Counted from the stretch's first letter, positions 8,451-16,382 are shown. The stretch: DNA of 40,968 bases from a bacterium (GCA_004563405.1 SFTH01000023.1:1-40968), one strand, 5' to 3'. The notes: a model not told the origin generated them from the sequence alone. A program made the numbers and translations.

Positions 8451-9326
8451 ATGAAGCACGGCATATACTACGCCTACTGGGAGGACATGTGGGGCGCAGA
8501 TTACATTCCCTATATTGAGAAGATCGCAAAGCTGGGCTTTGACTTTCTGGAGATCGGCTGCACGCCGGTAAACGATTTTTCTCTGGAGACGCTGAAGGAC
8601 ATGCGCAGGTGCGCCGACGACAACGGCGTGTTCCTCACCGGCGGCTACGGCCCCACGGCGGACCGGAACATGGGCAGCGCCGATGCGCAGATCGTGAAGA
8701 ACGCCAAGGACTTTTACTTCGAGCTGTTCAGGAGATTTGAGATTCTGGGCATCCGCACCATCGGCGGCGGCATGTATTCCTACTGGCCGGCGGACTACAC
8801 GAAGCCCGTGGACAAGGCGGGCGACTGGGCGCGCTCGGTGGAGAACGTGCGCGAGGTGGGCCGCCGGGCGCAGGACTTCGGCGTGGACTTCTGCCTGGAG
8901 GTGCTCAACCGCTTCGAGGGCTACCTGCTCAACACCTGTGAGGAGGCCGTCCGCTTCGTGGATCAGGTGGGCGAGCCCAACGTGCGCGTGATGCTGGACA
9001 CCTTCCACATGAACATCGAGGAGGACGACATGGCCGCGGCCATCCGCCTGGCGGGCAAGCGCCTGGGCCACTTCCACACCGGCGAGTGCAACCGCCGCGT
9101 GCCCGGCAAGGGCCGCATGCCCTGGCGGGAGATCGGCATGGCCCTGCGGGAGATCGGCTACGACGGAACCTGCTGCATGGAGCCCTTCGTGAAGATGGGC
9201 GGCGAGGTCGGCCGGGACATCCGCATCTGGCACAACATGTACGACGACCTCAGCGAGGAGAAGCTCGACCGGGACGCCGCGGACGCGGTGCGCTTCCAGC
9301 GCTACATGTTCGACGGCAATATGTAA
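8451..9326 (+). CDS. D-psicose (D-allulose) 3-epimerase family enzyme
   Basis: This 291-residue TIM-barrel protein matches the D-psicose 3-epimerases, metal-dependent enzymes that interconvert D-fructose and D-psicose or related ketoses at C3. It starts MKHGIYYAYWE, as the Clostridium cellulolyticum enzyme does. The four metal ligands fall at the family positions: Glu150 (CLEVLNRF), Asp183 (VMLDTFHMNIEED), His209 (GHFHTGECNR) and Glu244 (CCMEPFV). GGGGAGGAAAAGCG precedes the ATG. It has its own promoter and terminator, so it is probably monocistronic. No allose or psicose kinase or transporter is adjacent, so the natural substrate is open; tagatose 3-epimerase activity is a close alternative. 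Confidence 0.9.
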   Translation: MKHGIYYAYWEDMWGADYIPYIEKIAKLGFDFLEIGCTPVNDFSLETLKDMRRCADDNGVFLTGGYGPTADRNMGSADAQIVKNAKDFYFELFRRFEILGIRTIGGGMYSYWPADYTKPVDKAGDWARSVENVREVGRRAQDFGVDFCLEVLNRFEGYLLNTCEEAVRFVDQVGEPNVRVMLDTFHMNIEEDDMAAAIRLAGKRLGHFHTGECNRRVPGKGRMPWREIGMALREIGYDGTCCMEPFVKMGGEVGRDIRIWHNMYDDLSEEKLDRDAADAVRFQRYMFDGNM

Positions 9327-9333
9327 GAAATCC

Positions 9334-9363
9334 CGGGGCGACCCGCGCGGCCGCCCCGTTTTT
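9334..9363 (+). terminator. Terminator after the psicose epimerase gene
   Basis: CGGGGCG (9334-9340) pairs with CGCCCCG (9352-9358) around an 11-base loop and is followed by five Ts. It ends the epimerase transcript just before mnmA. Confidence 0.8.
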
Positions 9364-9384
9364 GTGTTCGGAGAGGAAAGAGAA

Positions 9385-10383
9385 ATGGAAAAGGTGGTTC
9401 TCGGGCTGTCCGGCGGCGTAGATTCCGCTGTGGCGGCGCGGCTTTTGCAGCGGGCGGGATTCGAGGTGCACGGCCTGTATCTGGACATCGGCACGGAGGC
9501 GGCCCGCAGGGACGCCGTTGAGACGGCGCAGTTTCTGGGCGTGCCGCTGGAGGTGCGCGACATCTCGGCGGAGCTGGAGCGGGAGGTCTGCGCGCCCTTC
9601 GCGGAGGCCTACCTGCGGGGGGAAACGCCCAACCCCTGCGTCATGTGCAACCCGGCGGTGAAGTTCAGAAGCCTCGTTGCGTGCGCGGATGCGATCGGCG
9701 CGCGCCATGTGGCCACCGGCCACTACGCCCGCGCGGCGGCGGGCGCGCTCTACAAGGGCATGCCCGCCAACGACCAGAGCTACATGCTCTGCCGCCTGAA
9801 GCGCAGCCAGGTTGCGCGGCTGCTCCTGCCCCTGGGTGACTATGAAAAGGCACAGGTGCGCGCCCTCGCGGAGGAATTTGGAATTCCGGTGGCCCACAAG
9901 CCCGACAGCATGGAGATCTGCTTCATCCCGGACAAGGATTACATCGGCTGGATCCGCCGCAGGGGCGCGACGCCCGGGCCGGGAGAGCTCGTGTTCCACG
10001 GCGAAGTCATCGGCCGGCACGAGGGCATCTTCCGCTACACCGTGGGGCAGCGCTGGCCGGGGCTTCTGGACGGGCGAAAGATCTACGTTTCCGAGATTCA
10101 GCCGGAGGAAAACCAGGTGGTGCTGGCGCTCTGGGAGGAGCTTTTCAAAACCGAGGTGCGCGTCCGGGATATGAACTGGCTGATCGACCCTCCGACCGCG
10201 CCCATCCGCGCCAGCGTGCGGGTGCGCCACACCAAGTGGGAAAACCCTGACTGCACCGCCGCGCCCACGCCGGAGGGCGGCGCATGCATCACCTGCGACG
10301 AAGCGGTGCGCGCCCCTGCCCGTGGACAGGCCGCCGTGCTCTACGACGGCGACCGGGTGCTCGGCGGCGGAACCATCGCATGA
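9385..10383 (+). CDS. mnmA: tRNA-specific 2-thiouridylase MnmA
   Basis: MnmA adenylates and thiolates U34 in tRNAs for Lys, Glu and Gln. The 332-residue protein is somewhat shorter than the usual 350-370. The PP-loop ATP pyrophosphatase motif GLSGGVDSAVAA is at residues 7-18, the first catalytic cysteine lies in NPCVMCN, and the second is in DSMEICFIPDKDY. The C-terminal beta-barrel contains FRYTVGQRWPG. The start at 9385 follows GGAGAGGAAAGAG. The segment between the PP-loop and NPCVMCN is compact, which may explain the short length. It lies convergent with the L,D-transpeptidase gene and shares a bidirectional terminator with it. Confidence 0.93.
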   Translation: MEKVVLGLSGGVDSAVAARLLQRAGFEVHGLYLDIGTEAARRDAVETAQFLGVPLEVRDISAELEREVCAPFAEAYLRGETPNPCVMCNPAVKFRSLVACADAIGARHVATGHYARAAAGALYKGMPANDQSYMLCRLKRSQVARLLLPLGDYEKAQVRALAEEFGIPVAHKPDSMEICFIPDKDYIGWIRRRGATPGPGELVFHGEVIGRHEGIFRYTVGQRWPGLLDGRKIYVSEIQPEENQVVLALWEELFKTEVRVRDMNWLIDPPTAPIRASVRVRHTKWENPDCTAAPTPEGGACITCDEAVRAPARGQAAVLYDGDRVLGGGTIA

Positions 10384-10468
10384 GGCCGCGCGTCGCCTGT
10401 CGTGGCGCGTTGCGACCGCTCAACCCGTGCGCGCGGCCGCGTGCACGGCTGAACATCTCCAGATAACG

Positions 10469-10512
10469 AAAGGGAACGCATGCCCGGTCTGTGCCGGGAT
10501 GCGCTCCCTTTT
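10469..10512. terminator. Bidirectional terminator between mnmA and the L,D-transpeptidase gene
   Basis: A long imperfect hairpin: AAAGGGA with CGCATGCCCGG on the left pairs with CCGGGATGCG and TCCCTTT on the right. T runs are available on both strands (TTTT at 10509-10512; AAA at 10469-10471 for the minus strand). It lies between convergent genes. Confidence 0.75.
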
Positions 10513-10525
10513 GCGTATTGGCCGA

Positions 10526-11866
10526 TTACTTCTGAACGACTACGGTGGTGCCGGGCGTGCAGTTCTCATAGATCCACTTGGCGTGTTCCACCTTCAGGCG
10601 GATGCAGCCGTGGGAGGCGGGCCTGCCCAGCTTCTGCACGGAGGTCTTGTTGAGCACCTTGCCCTTGCTGTAAATGACGGAGTGGAACAGGATGCCGCCG
10701 ATGATGCGGGTGGCCCACTTCGCGTAGCAGCTGTAATCCTTGAACCAGTACCATTCGCCGGTGCCGGTGGGGCCCGCGGCCTGATAGGTGCCCAGCGGGG
10801 TCTCGGTGCTGGCGCCCCGCATGCCCGTGGAGCAGATCATTTCGCCGATGCAGGTGCCGTAATCGGAGCCGTTCCACTGGTAGACGTAGACCCTCTGGTC
10901 AGAGACGTCCACGACGATCTTGTACTGGTTGACGTATTCCTCGGATTCCGCCGCGGACTCGGAGAAGAGCAGGCGCTGGGTGGCCTCGTCCGCCACTGCG
11001 GTCTGGCTCAGTCCGTTCTTCTTCTGGAAATAGAGCAGCGCGCGCTCGGTGGTGTCTCCATAGACGCCGTCCACGAGAGCGAGGTAGTTCAACTGATGCA
11101 GGCGGCGCTGCACGCGCATCACCTCGTCGCCGGTATCTCCGTTGGCCACGGTCTCCCGATAGACGTCAAATTCATACTTGCCATCCACGAAGTCCAGAAT
11201 GTCCTGGGTGATCTTGTCCTCCTTCTCCGGGTCGATGGGCACATCCACGGCGATGGCCGCGTCGGCATAGCCGGTGCGCTCCGCAGGCGCGGGGGTGACG
11301 TCGGGCTCCGGGCTGGGGGTGGGGTGGAGCCGGAGATAGCCCCTCAGATAGGTCTTGAACTCCGCGACGGCCTCGCTGGTGTTGCTTCCGGCCACGCCGT
11401 CCGGCTCGTCCGCCAGAAAGCCCCAGACCGCCAGCTTGTCCTGCACGCGGAAGGTCACGCTCTCGGAATCCATGGAATTGGAGGCAGAAACCAGCTCGGC
11501 GTCGGAGTACAGGAGGGCCTGAAGCTCCGGCGTGGCGACGCCGGTCTCTTCGAGATCGTTGCTGCGCTGGAGGGCGGAGACCGCGTCCTGGGTGTTCGCG
11601 CCGTACACGCCGTCCGCTGCGTCCCGCAGATAGCCCAGCTCGATCAGGCGGTTCTGGAGCGCCACGATGTCGGCGGAATCGTCGCCGTCCCGGTCGCCGC
11701 GCTGGAGCGTCCGAAAGCTGCTCTCCGATTCTGCTTCCGCGTCCTCCGCGACGGGAACGTCCTCGGCCACTTCCGCCAGGGCGCCCATCCGGGAGCACAG
11801 CGCGGCAGGCAGTTCAACGCAGCACAGGGTCAGAATCAAAATCAGGCTCAGGAATCGTCGCAGCAC
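10526..11866 (-). CDS. Secreted L,D-transpeptidase with peptidoglycan-binding repeats
   Basis: The protein should crosslink peptidoglycan stems (3-3 bonds) or attach proteins, outside the membrane. From the GTG at 11866 it has 446 residues: a signal peptide or anchor (MLRRFLSLILILTLCC), an acidic linker, a peptidoglycan-binding repeat (VALQNRLIELGYL..DGVYG..T..AV), a second diverged repeat (VQDKLAVWGFL..DGVAG), a Pro-rich linker (LHPTPSPEPDVTPAPAE), a third repeat (VQRRLHQLNYL..DGVYG) and a C-terminal YkuD domain. The catalytic motif is ASHGCIRL, with Cys near residue 421 and the upstream His in ILFHSVIYS. GAGAGGTG precedes the GTG; the in-frame ATG at 11884 lacks a ribosome binding site. It follows a tiny lipoprotein gene. 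Confidence 0.92.
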   Translation of the reverse strand: MLRRFLSLILILTLCCVELPAALCSRMGALAEVAEDVPVAEDAEAESESSFRTLQRGDRDGDDSADIVALQNRLIELGYLRDAADGVYGANTQDAVSALQRSNDLEETGVATPELQALLYSDAELVSASNSMDSESVTFRVQDKLAVWGFLADEPDGVAGSNTSEAVAEFKTYLRGYLRLHPTPSPEPDVTPAPAERTGYADAAIAVDVPIDPEKEDKITQDILDFVDGKYEFDVYRETVANGDTGDEVMRVQRRLHQLNYLALVDGVYGDTTERALLYFQKKNGLSQTAVADEATQRLLFSESAAESEEYVNQYKIVVDVSDQRVYVYQWNGSDYGTCIGEMICSTGMRGASTETPLGTYQAAGPTGTGEWYWFKDYSCYAKWATRIIGGILFHSVIYSKGKVLNKTSVQKLGRPASHGCIRLKVEHAKWIYENCTPGTTVVVQK

Positions 11867-11899
11867 GGTATACACCTCTCGCATCGGATTGTAAGGGGA

Positions 11900-12043
11900 T
11901 CAATTCAGAACTTCCAGGGGCGGCAGCGTGGACTGCGCCGCGGGCGCGCCCACCTGAACGGGCGCATCCTCCACGACCCAGTAGCCGCAGCCGCAGAGCA
12001 ACAGCATCAGGGCGCAGAGCAACAGCGCCAGACGGATTTTCAC
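11900..12043 (-). CDS. Small lipoprotein upstream of the L,D-transpeptidase
   Basis: A 47-codon frame with a GTG start at 12043, preceded by GGGAGG. The product starts MKIRLALLLCALMLLLCGC, a lipoprotein signal with basic N-terminus, hydrophobic core and lipobox LLCGC or LLLC. After the cysteine it reads GYWVVEDAPVQVGAP, then a Pro/Ala-rich tail ending LPPLEVLN. Only about 28-30 residues remain after processing. The stop codon is 33 bp before the transpeptidase GTG, so the genes are probably co-transcribed. I do not recognise a family. It could be a cell-wall partner of the transpeptidase or a standalone small lipoprotein. Confidence 0.68.
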   Translation of the reverse strand: MKIRLALLLCALMLLLCGCGYWVVEDAPVQVGAPAAQSTLPPLEVLN

Positions 12044-12221
12044 GCAGCCAGCCTCCCGCCAATTCCATGATTTGCTAACTTCCAGTTTAATACTTCGGAA
12101 AGATGAAATCTATTCATATCATGTTAAAACGGAGGTACAAAAAAGCGCCCGGATGCAGTTCGCGTTCAAGCGCCCGGAGCGCGCGGAAGAAACCGGCCAA
12201 ATCTGTCCCTCCAAAGAGAAT

Positions 12222-12244
12222 CGCGCCCGGCAGAGCCGGGCGCG
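12222..12244 (-). terminator. Terminator after the isomerase gene
   Basis: CGCGCCCGG (12222-12230) pairs with CCGGGCGCG (12236-12244) around a 5-base loop; on the minus strand ATTCTCTTT follows. The neighbouring stretch 12140-12180 holds two copies of AGCGCCCGGA, which could form alternative structures. Confidence 0.65.
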
Positions 12245-12258
12245 GGGAGATGCGAAAA

Positions 12259-13746
12259 TCAGGCGTAGGGATTCTCGGTCTTGTAGAGCATGCCCTTGGG
12301 CTGGTTGAACTTCACGTTCTCCACGCCCAGCATCTTCATGACCGCCCAGATGGCCTTGCCCTGCTTGCCGAAGGCGACCGCGCCGTGGTGCGGATAGCCG
12401 TCCGCGATCAGGACGTGACGGTAGAAGCGGTTCATCTCCGGGATGGCGAACACGCCGATGCCGCCGAAGGACTGGGTCGCCACGGGCAGAACCTCGCCCT
12501 CAGCCACATAGGCCTGGAGCACGCTGTCCTTGTTGGCCTGGAGGCGATAGAAGGTGATGTCGCCGGGGATGATGTCGCCCTCGAGGGTGCCGCGGGTGAT
12601 GTTGGGCTCACAGTCGGGTTCGAGGCCGCGCTTCATGATCAGCTGATACTTCATGGTGCCCTTGGTCAGACGGCACATGGGGGTATTGCCGCAGTGGAAG
12701 CCCATGAAGGTCTCATTGTGGCGATAGCCGTACTTGCTGGCGATGGACTCGTTGAACATGTCGGCCGGGACGGAATTGTTGATGTCCAGCAGGGTGACAG
12801 GCTCGCCGGAGACGCAGGTGCCGATGAACTCGGACAGCGCGCCGTAGATGTCCACTTCGCAGGCCACGCAGTAGCCCATGGCGGTCAGGCGGGAATTGAC
12901 GTAGCAGGGCACGAAGCCGAACTCCGTCTGGAACGCCGGCCAGCACTTGTTGGCCATGACCACATACTTGGCGGCGCCCTTGTTGTTCTCGATCCAGTCG
13001 AGCAGGGTCAGCTCATACTGCGCCAGGCGGGGCAGGATGCCGGGCATCTTGTTGCCTTCGCCCAGTTCAGCCTCCATCTCGGCGATCTTCGCGGGGATGC
13101 GGGGATCATTGGCGTGCTCCTTGTAGGCCTTCAGCAGGTCCAGCTCGGAGTTTTCCTGAACGTTGATGCCCAGCTTGAACAGGGGGGCGATGGGGGCGTT
13201 GCAGGCCAGGAAGTCGAAGGGACGGGGGCCGAAGGTGATGATCTTGAGATCCTTCAGGCCCAGCAGGGTGCGGGCGATGGGCGTGAACTCCTCGATCATG
13301 TCCGCGCACTCCTCAGCGGTGCCCACCGGATACTCGGGAATGTAGGCGTTGATGCCGGAGAGCTTCAGGTTGTAGGAAGCGTTCAGCATGCCGCAGAAGG
13401 CGTCGCCGCGGTCGCTGGACAGCACGCCGATGTTCTCCTCGGCGGCAGCGATGTACATGGTGGGGCCGCCGAACAGCTTGGCGATGGCGGTCTCCGGGCC
13501 CTCCGGGCCGAAGTTGCCGAGGAAGACGGTCAGCGCATTGATGCCGGACTTCTTGAGATCCTCGTAGGCTTCCATGACGTTCGCGTCGATGCCGCCCTCG
13601 ATGATGACCGGGCACTCGTAGATGTCGTAGCCACGGCTCTTCAGCACTTCAACGACTGCCTTGCGGCGGGTTTCGGACAGAGTGATCGGGAAGCAGTCGC
13701 GGCTGACTGCAATAATGCCCATCTTGACCTGCGGAATGTTGTTCAT
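12259..13746 (-). CDS. L-fucose/L-arabinose isomerase family protein
   Basis: The 495-residue protein belongs to the L-fucose isomerase-like fold (COG2407), metal-dependent aldose-ketose isomerases of the cytoplasm. The N-terminal part has the Rossmann-like sugar domain (MGIIAVSRDCFPITLSETRR, then LTVFLGNFGPEGPET). The C-terminal part carries the likely metal-binding acidic residues in CVACEVDIYGALSEF and the conserved His-rich stretch ETFMGFHCGNTP. AAGGAGGTCATGCAAA precedes the ATG. It stands alone, with its own strong promoter, a palindrome in the leader and a terminator. The family has many substrates, and no sugar kinase or aldolase adjoins, so fucose, arabinose, xylulose or a ketose remain possible. 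The psicose epimerase at 8.4 kb may be metabolically related, but that is speculation. Confidence 0.82.
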   Translation of the reverse strand: MNNIPQVKMGIIAVSRDCFPITLSETRRKAVVEVLKSRGYDIYECPVIIEGGIDANVMEAYEDLKKSGINALTVFLGNFGPEGPETAIAKLFGGPTMYIAAAEENIGVLSSDRGDAFCGMLNASYNLKLSGINAYIPEYPVGTAEECADMIEEFTPIARTLLGLKDLKIITFGPRPFDFLACNAPIAPLFKLGINVQENSELDLLKAYKEHANDPRIPAKIAEMEAELGEGNKMPGILPRLAQYELTLLDWIENNKGAAKYVVMANKCWPAFQTEFGFVPCYVNSRLTAMGYCVACEVDIYGALSEFIGTCVSGEPVTLLDINNSVPADMFNESIASKYGYRHNETFMGFHCGNTPMCRLTKGTMKYQLIMKRGLEPDCEPNITRGTLEGDIIPGDITFYRLQANKDSVLQAYVAEGEVLPVATQSFGGIGVFAIPEMNRFYRHVLIADGYPHHGAVAFGKQGKAIWAVMKMLGVENVKFNQPKGMLYKTENPYA

Positions 13747-13777
13747 TTTGCATGACCTCCTTATATCTTACCTTATG

Positions 13778-13790
13778 TTACCTCAGGTAA
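13778..13790. promoter_or_regulatory. Palindromic operator candidate in the isomerase leader
   Basis: TTACCTCAGGTAA is a perfect 5-bp inverted repeat around three bases. It lies about 12-24 bp downstream of the predicted transcription start, a roadblock position. A further TTACC half-site lies at 13769-13773. The regulator is unknown; no regulator gene is adjacent. Confidence 0.45.
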
Positions 13791-13808
13791 ACCGATATTA
13801 ACATATAA

Positions 13809-13837
13809 ATCATAACAGTTTTCCCGTGTTTCGTCAA
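13809..13837 (-). promoter_or_regulatory. Sigma-A promoter of the isomerase gene
   Basis: On the minus strand TTGACG (13832-13837) and TATGAT (13809-13814) are spaced by 17 bp. The predicted start is near 13802. Confidence 0.82.
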
Positions 13838-13839
13838 GG

Positions 13840-13997
13840 AGAAAAAGGTTTGAAAGAAGTCGAATCTTTTCAGATTCTTGTCCGATCGGAACAGAACGCA
13901 AAATCGTCTTGCTCCGGAGACAAAGCTGTCGGGCAGTTTCTCAATAATCCGTCTTTCAAGCAACGCAAACAAAGCCGTTCCTCCACAATAGACATGA
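13840..13997. other. Gene-free gap between the isomerase promoter and the asnS terminators
   Basis: I see no gene, RNA motif or repeat in this part of the 413-bp gap. Base composition is more AT-rich than in the flanking genes. The remainder of the gap is occupied by the promoter and operator on one side and two terminator hairpins on the other. Confidence 0.5.
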
Positions 13998-14029
13998 GAA
14001 ATCCGGCCCTTCCTGTCGGGCCGGATTTC
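13998..14029. terminator. Hairpin, possible second terminator after asnS
   Basis: GAAATCCGGCCC (13998-14009) and GGGCCGGATTTC (14018-14029) form a perfect 12-bp stem with an 8-base loop. Flanking T runs are short on both strands (CATGTC on the minus side). It is the second hairpin past asnS. Confidence 0.55.
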
Positions 14030-14065
14030 GGGGAAATGCAGAGGATACAAGCGGATAGAAACAAA

Positions 14066-14100
14066 GGAAATCGCCCCCATAATCTACGGGGGCGATTTCC
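14066..14100 (-). terminator. Terminator after asnS
   Basis: GGAAATCGCCCCC (14066-14078) pairs perfectly with its complement at 14088-14100 around a 9-base loop; on the minus strand TTTGTTTC follows. It is about 60 bp past the asnS stop. Confidence 0.75.
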
Positions 14101-14160
14101 GTCCGCTTCCAGCGCGGCAGCTACTGGCAGCGGGCCCAGTCCGCCGTCACGCAGCCGATA

Positions 14161-15558
14161 TCAGAAGTCGGCGTTGCCGGTGGTGCGGGGGAAGGGCAGT
14201 ACGTCGCGGATGTTGGCGATGCCGGTGAGGTACATGATCATGCGCTCGAAGCCCATGCCGAAGCCCGCGTGCTCGGCGGTGCCGTACTTGCGCAGCTCCA
14301 GATACCACCAGTAGTCGTCGGGGTTCATGCCCAGCTCCTCGATGCGCGCCTTGAGCACGTCGTATCTCTCCTCGCGCTGGGAGCCGCCGCACAGCTCGCC
14401 CACGGCGGGCACCAGCAGATCGGCCGCGGCCACGGTCTTGCCGTCCTCGTTCATGCGCATGTAGAAGGCCTTGATGTCCTTGGGCCAGTCGGTGACGAAT
14501 ACCGGCTTGCCGAAGTGCTTCTCGGTCAGGTAGCGCTCGTGCTCGGTCTGAAGGTCGCTGCCCCAGAAGATCGGATACTCGAACTTCTCGCCGCAGGTCT
14601 CCAGAATCCGGATCGCCTCGGTGTAGCTGCAGCGCACGAACTCGCTGTCGCGCACGAACTTCAGGCGGTCGATCAGGCCCTTGTCCACGAAGCTGTTCAG
14701 GAAGTTCATCTCCTCCGGGCACTCCTCCAGCACGGCGGAAATGATGTACTTGACCATCTCCTCCTGAAGATCCATGTCCTCCTTCAGGGTGGCGAAGGCG
14801 ATTTCCGGCTCGATCATCCAGAACTCCGCAGCGTGGCGGGGCGTGTAGGATTCCTCGGCGCGGAAGGTGGGGCCGAAGGTGTAAACGTTGCGGAAGGCCA
14901 TGGCGAAGATCTCGGCGTTGAGCTGGCCAGACACGGTCAGCGACACAGGCTTGCCGAAGAAGTCCTTGGAGAAATCCACCTTGCCCTCGTCGGTCAGGGG
15001 CTGGGCGTCGGCGTCCAGGGTGGTCACGCGGAACATCTCGCCCGCGCCCTCGCAGTCGCTGCCGGTGATCAGCGGGGTGTGCACATAGAGATAGCCCTTG
15101 TCGTGGAAGAAGCGGTGGATGGCCTGGGCCGCCACGGAGCGCACGCGGAACGCGCACTGGAACAGGTTCGCGCGGGGGCGCAGGTGCTGAATCGTGCGCA
15201 GGTACTCCAGGGTGTGGCGCTTCTTCTGAAGCGGATAGTCCGACGGGCTCTCGCCGACGATGACGACGCTGTCGGCCTTGAGCTCAAAGGGCTGCTTCAT
15301 CTCGGGGGTCAGTACCAGCGTGCCGGTCACTTCGATGGCCGCGCCCACGCCGATGCCCTTCGTGACTTCGCGGTAGTTCTCCAGCTTCGCCTCCTCCAGA
15401 ATGATCTGCAGGTTGCGGAAGTAGCTGCCGTCGTTGAGCTCGACAAAGGCGAAGGCCTTGGACTCGCGCATGGTGCGCACCCAGCCGTTGACCTTTACCT
15501 CCGGAAGATCCTGGCCGGGGGTCTGGGTATAGAGTTCCTTCACGAGGTAGTGTTTCAT
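14161..15558 (-). CDS. asnS: Asparaginyl-tRNA synthetase AsnS
   Basis: AsnRS charges tRNA-Asn with asparagine. The 465-residue class IIb synthetase has the N-terminal OB-fold anticodon-binding domain (VNGWVRTMRESKAFAFVELNDGS), motif 2 (FRAEESYTPRHAAEFWMIEPEIAF) and motif 3 (HAGFGMGFERMIMYLTG, with the ATP-binding Arg). Ending in RTTGNADF and lacking an AspRS insertion domain fit AsnRS rather than AspRS. The ATG at 15558 is better placed behind AAGGA than the one at 15561. It is the second frame of its transcript: a 41-codon ORF lies between the consensus promoter and asnS. No T-box was seen in the leader. Confidence 0.96.
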   Translation of the reverse strand: MKHYLVKELYTQTPGQDLPEVKVNGWVRTMRESKAFAFVELNDGSYFRNLQIILEEAKLENYREVTKGIGVGAAIEVTGTLVLTPEMKQPFELKADSVVIVGESPSDYPLQKKRHTLEYLRTIQHLRPRANLFQCAFRVRSVAAQAIHRFFHDKGYLYVHTPLITGSDCEGAGEMFRVTTLDADAQPLTDEGKVDFSKDFFGKPVSLTVSGQLNAEIFAMAFRNVYTFGPTFRAEESYTPRHAAEFWMIEPEIAFATLKEDMDLQEEMVKYIISAVLEECPEEMNFLNSFVDKGLIDRLKFVRDSEFVRCSYTEAIRILETCGEKFEYPIFWGSDLQTEHERYLTEKHFGKPVFVTDWPKDIKAFYMRMNEDGKTVAAADLLVPAVGELCGGSQREERYDVLKARIEELGMNPDDYWWYLELRKYGTAEHAGFGMGFERMIMYLTGIANIRDVLPFPRTTGNADF

Positions 15559-15588
15559 CATGATGTCCTTCTTTCAGGGAATAGTTGT

Positions 15589-15714
15589 TTATTGTTTGGA
15601 TGGGGCGGACGCATGGAAAGCGCGGCTGCGATTCGCGCCGCGAACGGCACGGCGTTTGCGCGACCGGTTTGCCGCATCCGGCGCGCTCAGGAAAGCCCGG
15701 GCCGTCTTCAGCAT
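15589..15714 (-). CDS. 41-residue Arg-rich leader ORF before asnS
   Basis: The frame starts with an ATG at 15714 behind the ribosome binding site AGAGGGGGTGATGTC, 30 bp from a perfect consensus promoter. It ends 28 bp before asnS. The product starts MLKTARAFLSAPDAANRSRK and has 11 Arg/Lys among 41 residues, with no hydrophobic segment. Position and ribosome binding site argue that it is translated. Two Asn codons are present but not clustered, so a classical attenuation leader is not obvious. It could be a regulatory leader peptide, a small basic protein, or only an untranslated leader with a chance frame. Confidence 0.5.
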   Translation of the reverse strand: MLKTARAFLSAPDAANRSRKRRAVRGANRSRAFHASAPSKQ

Positions 15715-15743
15715 GACATCACCCCCTCTACGCACTTTTGATC

Positions 15744-15772
15744 ATTATAAGCGGAAAGGAAAACGCTGTCAA
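15744..15772 (-). promoter_or_regulatory. Consensus sigma-A promoter of asnS
   Basis: On the minus strand TTGACA (15767-15772) and TATAAT (15744-15749) with a 17-bp spacer: a perfect match to the consensus and the strongest-looking promoter in the window. The start is near 15737, giving a leader of about 180 nt before asnS. Confidence 0.92.
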
Positions 15773-15787
15773 GGCAAATTGGCCGCT

Positions 15788-16348
15788 TCAGAGGCCGAAA
15801 AGGTGCTCGATGAGGATCTTCAGGCCGATGAGCACGAGGATTGCGCCGCCGGCCAGCTCCGCGCGCTGCTTCCACTTCGTGCCGAACACGCTGCCCAGGC
15901 GCACGCCAAGCATGGAGAGTATGAAGGTCACCACGCCGATGAAGCACACCGCCGGCACGATCTGCACGTTCAGGAAGGCGAAGGTCACGCCCACGGCCAG
16001 CGCGTCGATGCTGGTGGCCACCGCGAGCAGCAGCATGGTCTTGAAGCCGAAGGACGCGTCCATCTGCTCCTCCTCCGATCCCAGCGCCTCGCGGATCATG
16101 TTGATGCCGATGATCGCCAGCAGAACGAACGCCACCCAGTGGTCGATCCGCTCAATCATGCTCTGGAAGCGCACGCCCAGCAGATAGCCGATCAGCGGCA
16201 TCAGCGCCTGGAAGCCGCCGAAGTACGCGCCGCAGAGCAGCATGTGCTTTGCCCGCACCCGGGGCGTGGAGAGTCCCTTGCACACGGACACCGCGAAGGC
16301 GTCCATGGAGAGCCCGACGGCGAGAAGAAACAATTCCACAAGAGACAT
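15788..16348 (-). CDS. mntP: Manganese efflux pump MntP
   Basis: MntP exports Mn2+ across the cytoplasmic membrane. The 186-residue protein has six hydrophobic segments in two homologous halves, each carrying the family's acidic motif: GLSMDAFAVSVCKGL near residue 12-26 and ATSIDALAVGVTFAF in the second half. The ATG at 16348 follows GGGAGAGGGTG; an upstream in-frame ATG at 16357 lies too close to it. It has its own promoter. The leader is only about 30 nt, so there is no room for the yybP-ykoY manganese riboswitch that often precedes such genes. Confidence 0.92.
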   Translation of the reverse strand: MSLVELFLLAVGLSMDAFAVSVCKGLSTPRVRAKHMLLCGAYFGGFQALMPLIGYLLGVRFQSMIERIDHWVAFVLLAIIGINMIREALGSEEEQMDASFGFKTMLLLAVATSIDALAVGVTFAFLNVQIVPAVCFIGVVTFILSMLGVRLGSVFGTKWKQRAELAGGAILVLIGLKILIEHLFGL

Positions 16349-16382
16349 GCGATACACCCTCTCCCAATTGGTAAATGCCTAC

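Noticed and set aside
15562..15740. T-box leader for asnS
   Set aside because: No AGGGTGGNACCGCG-like T-box sequence or stem I specifier was seen; an ORF and a plain promoter occupy the space.
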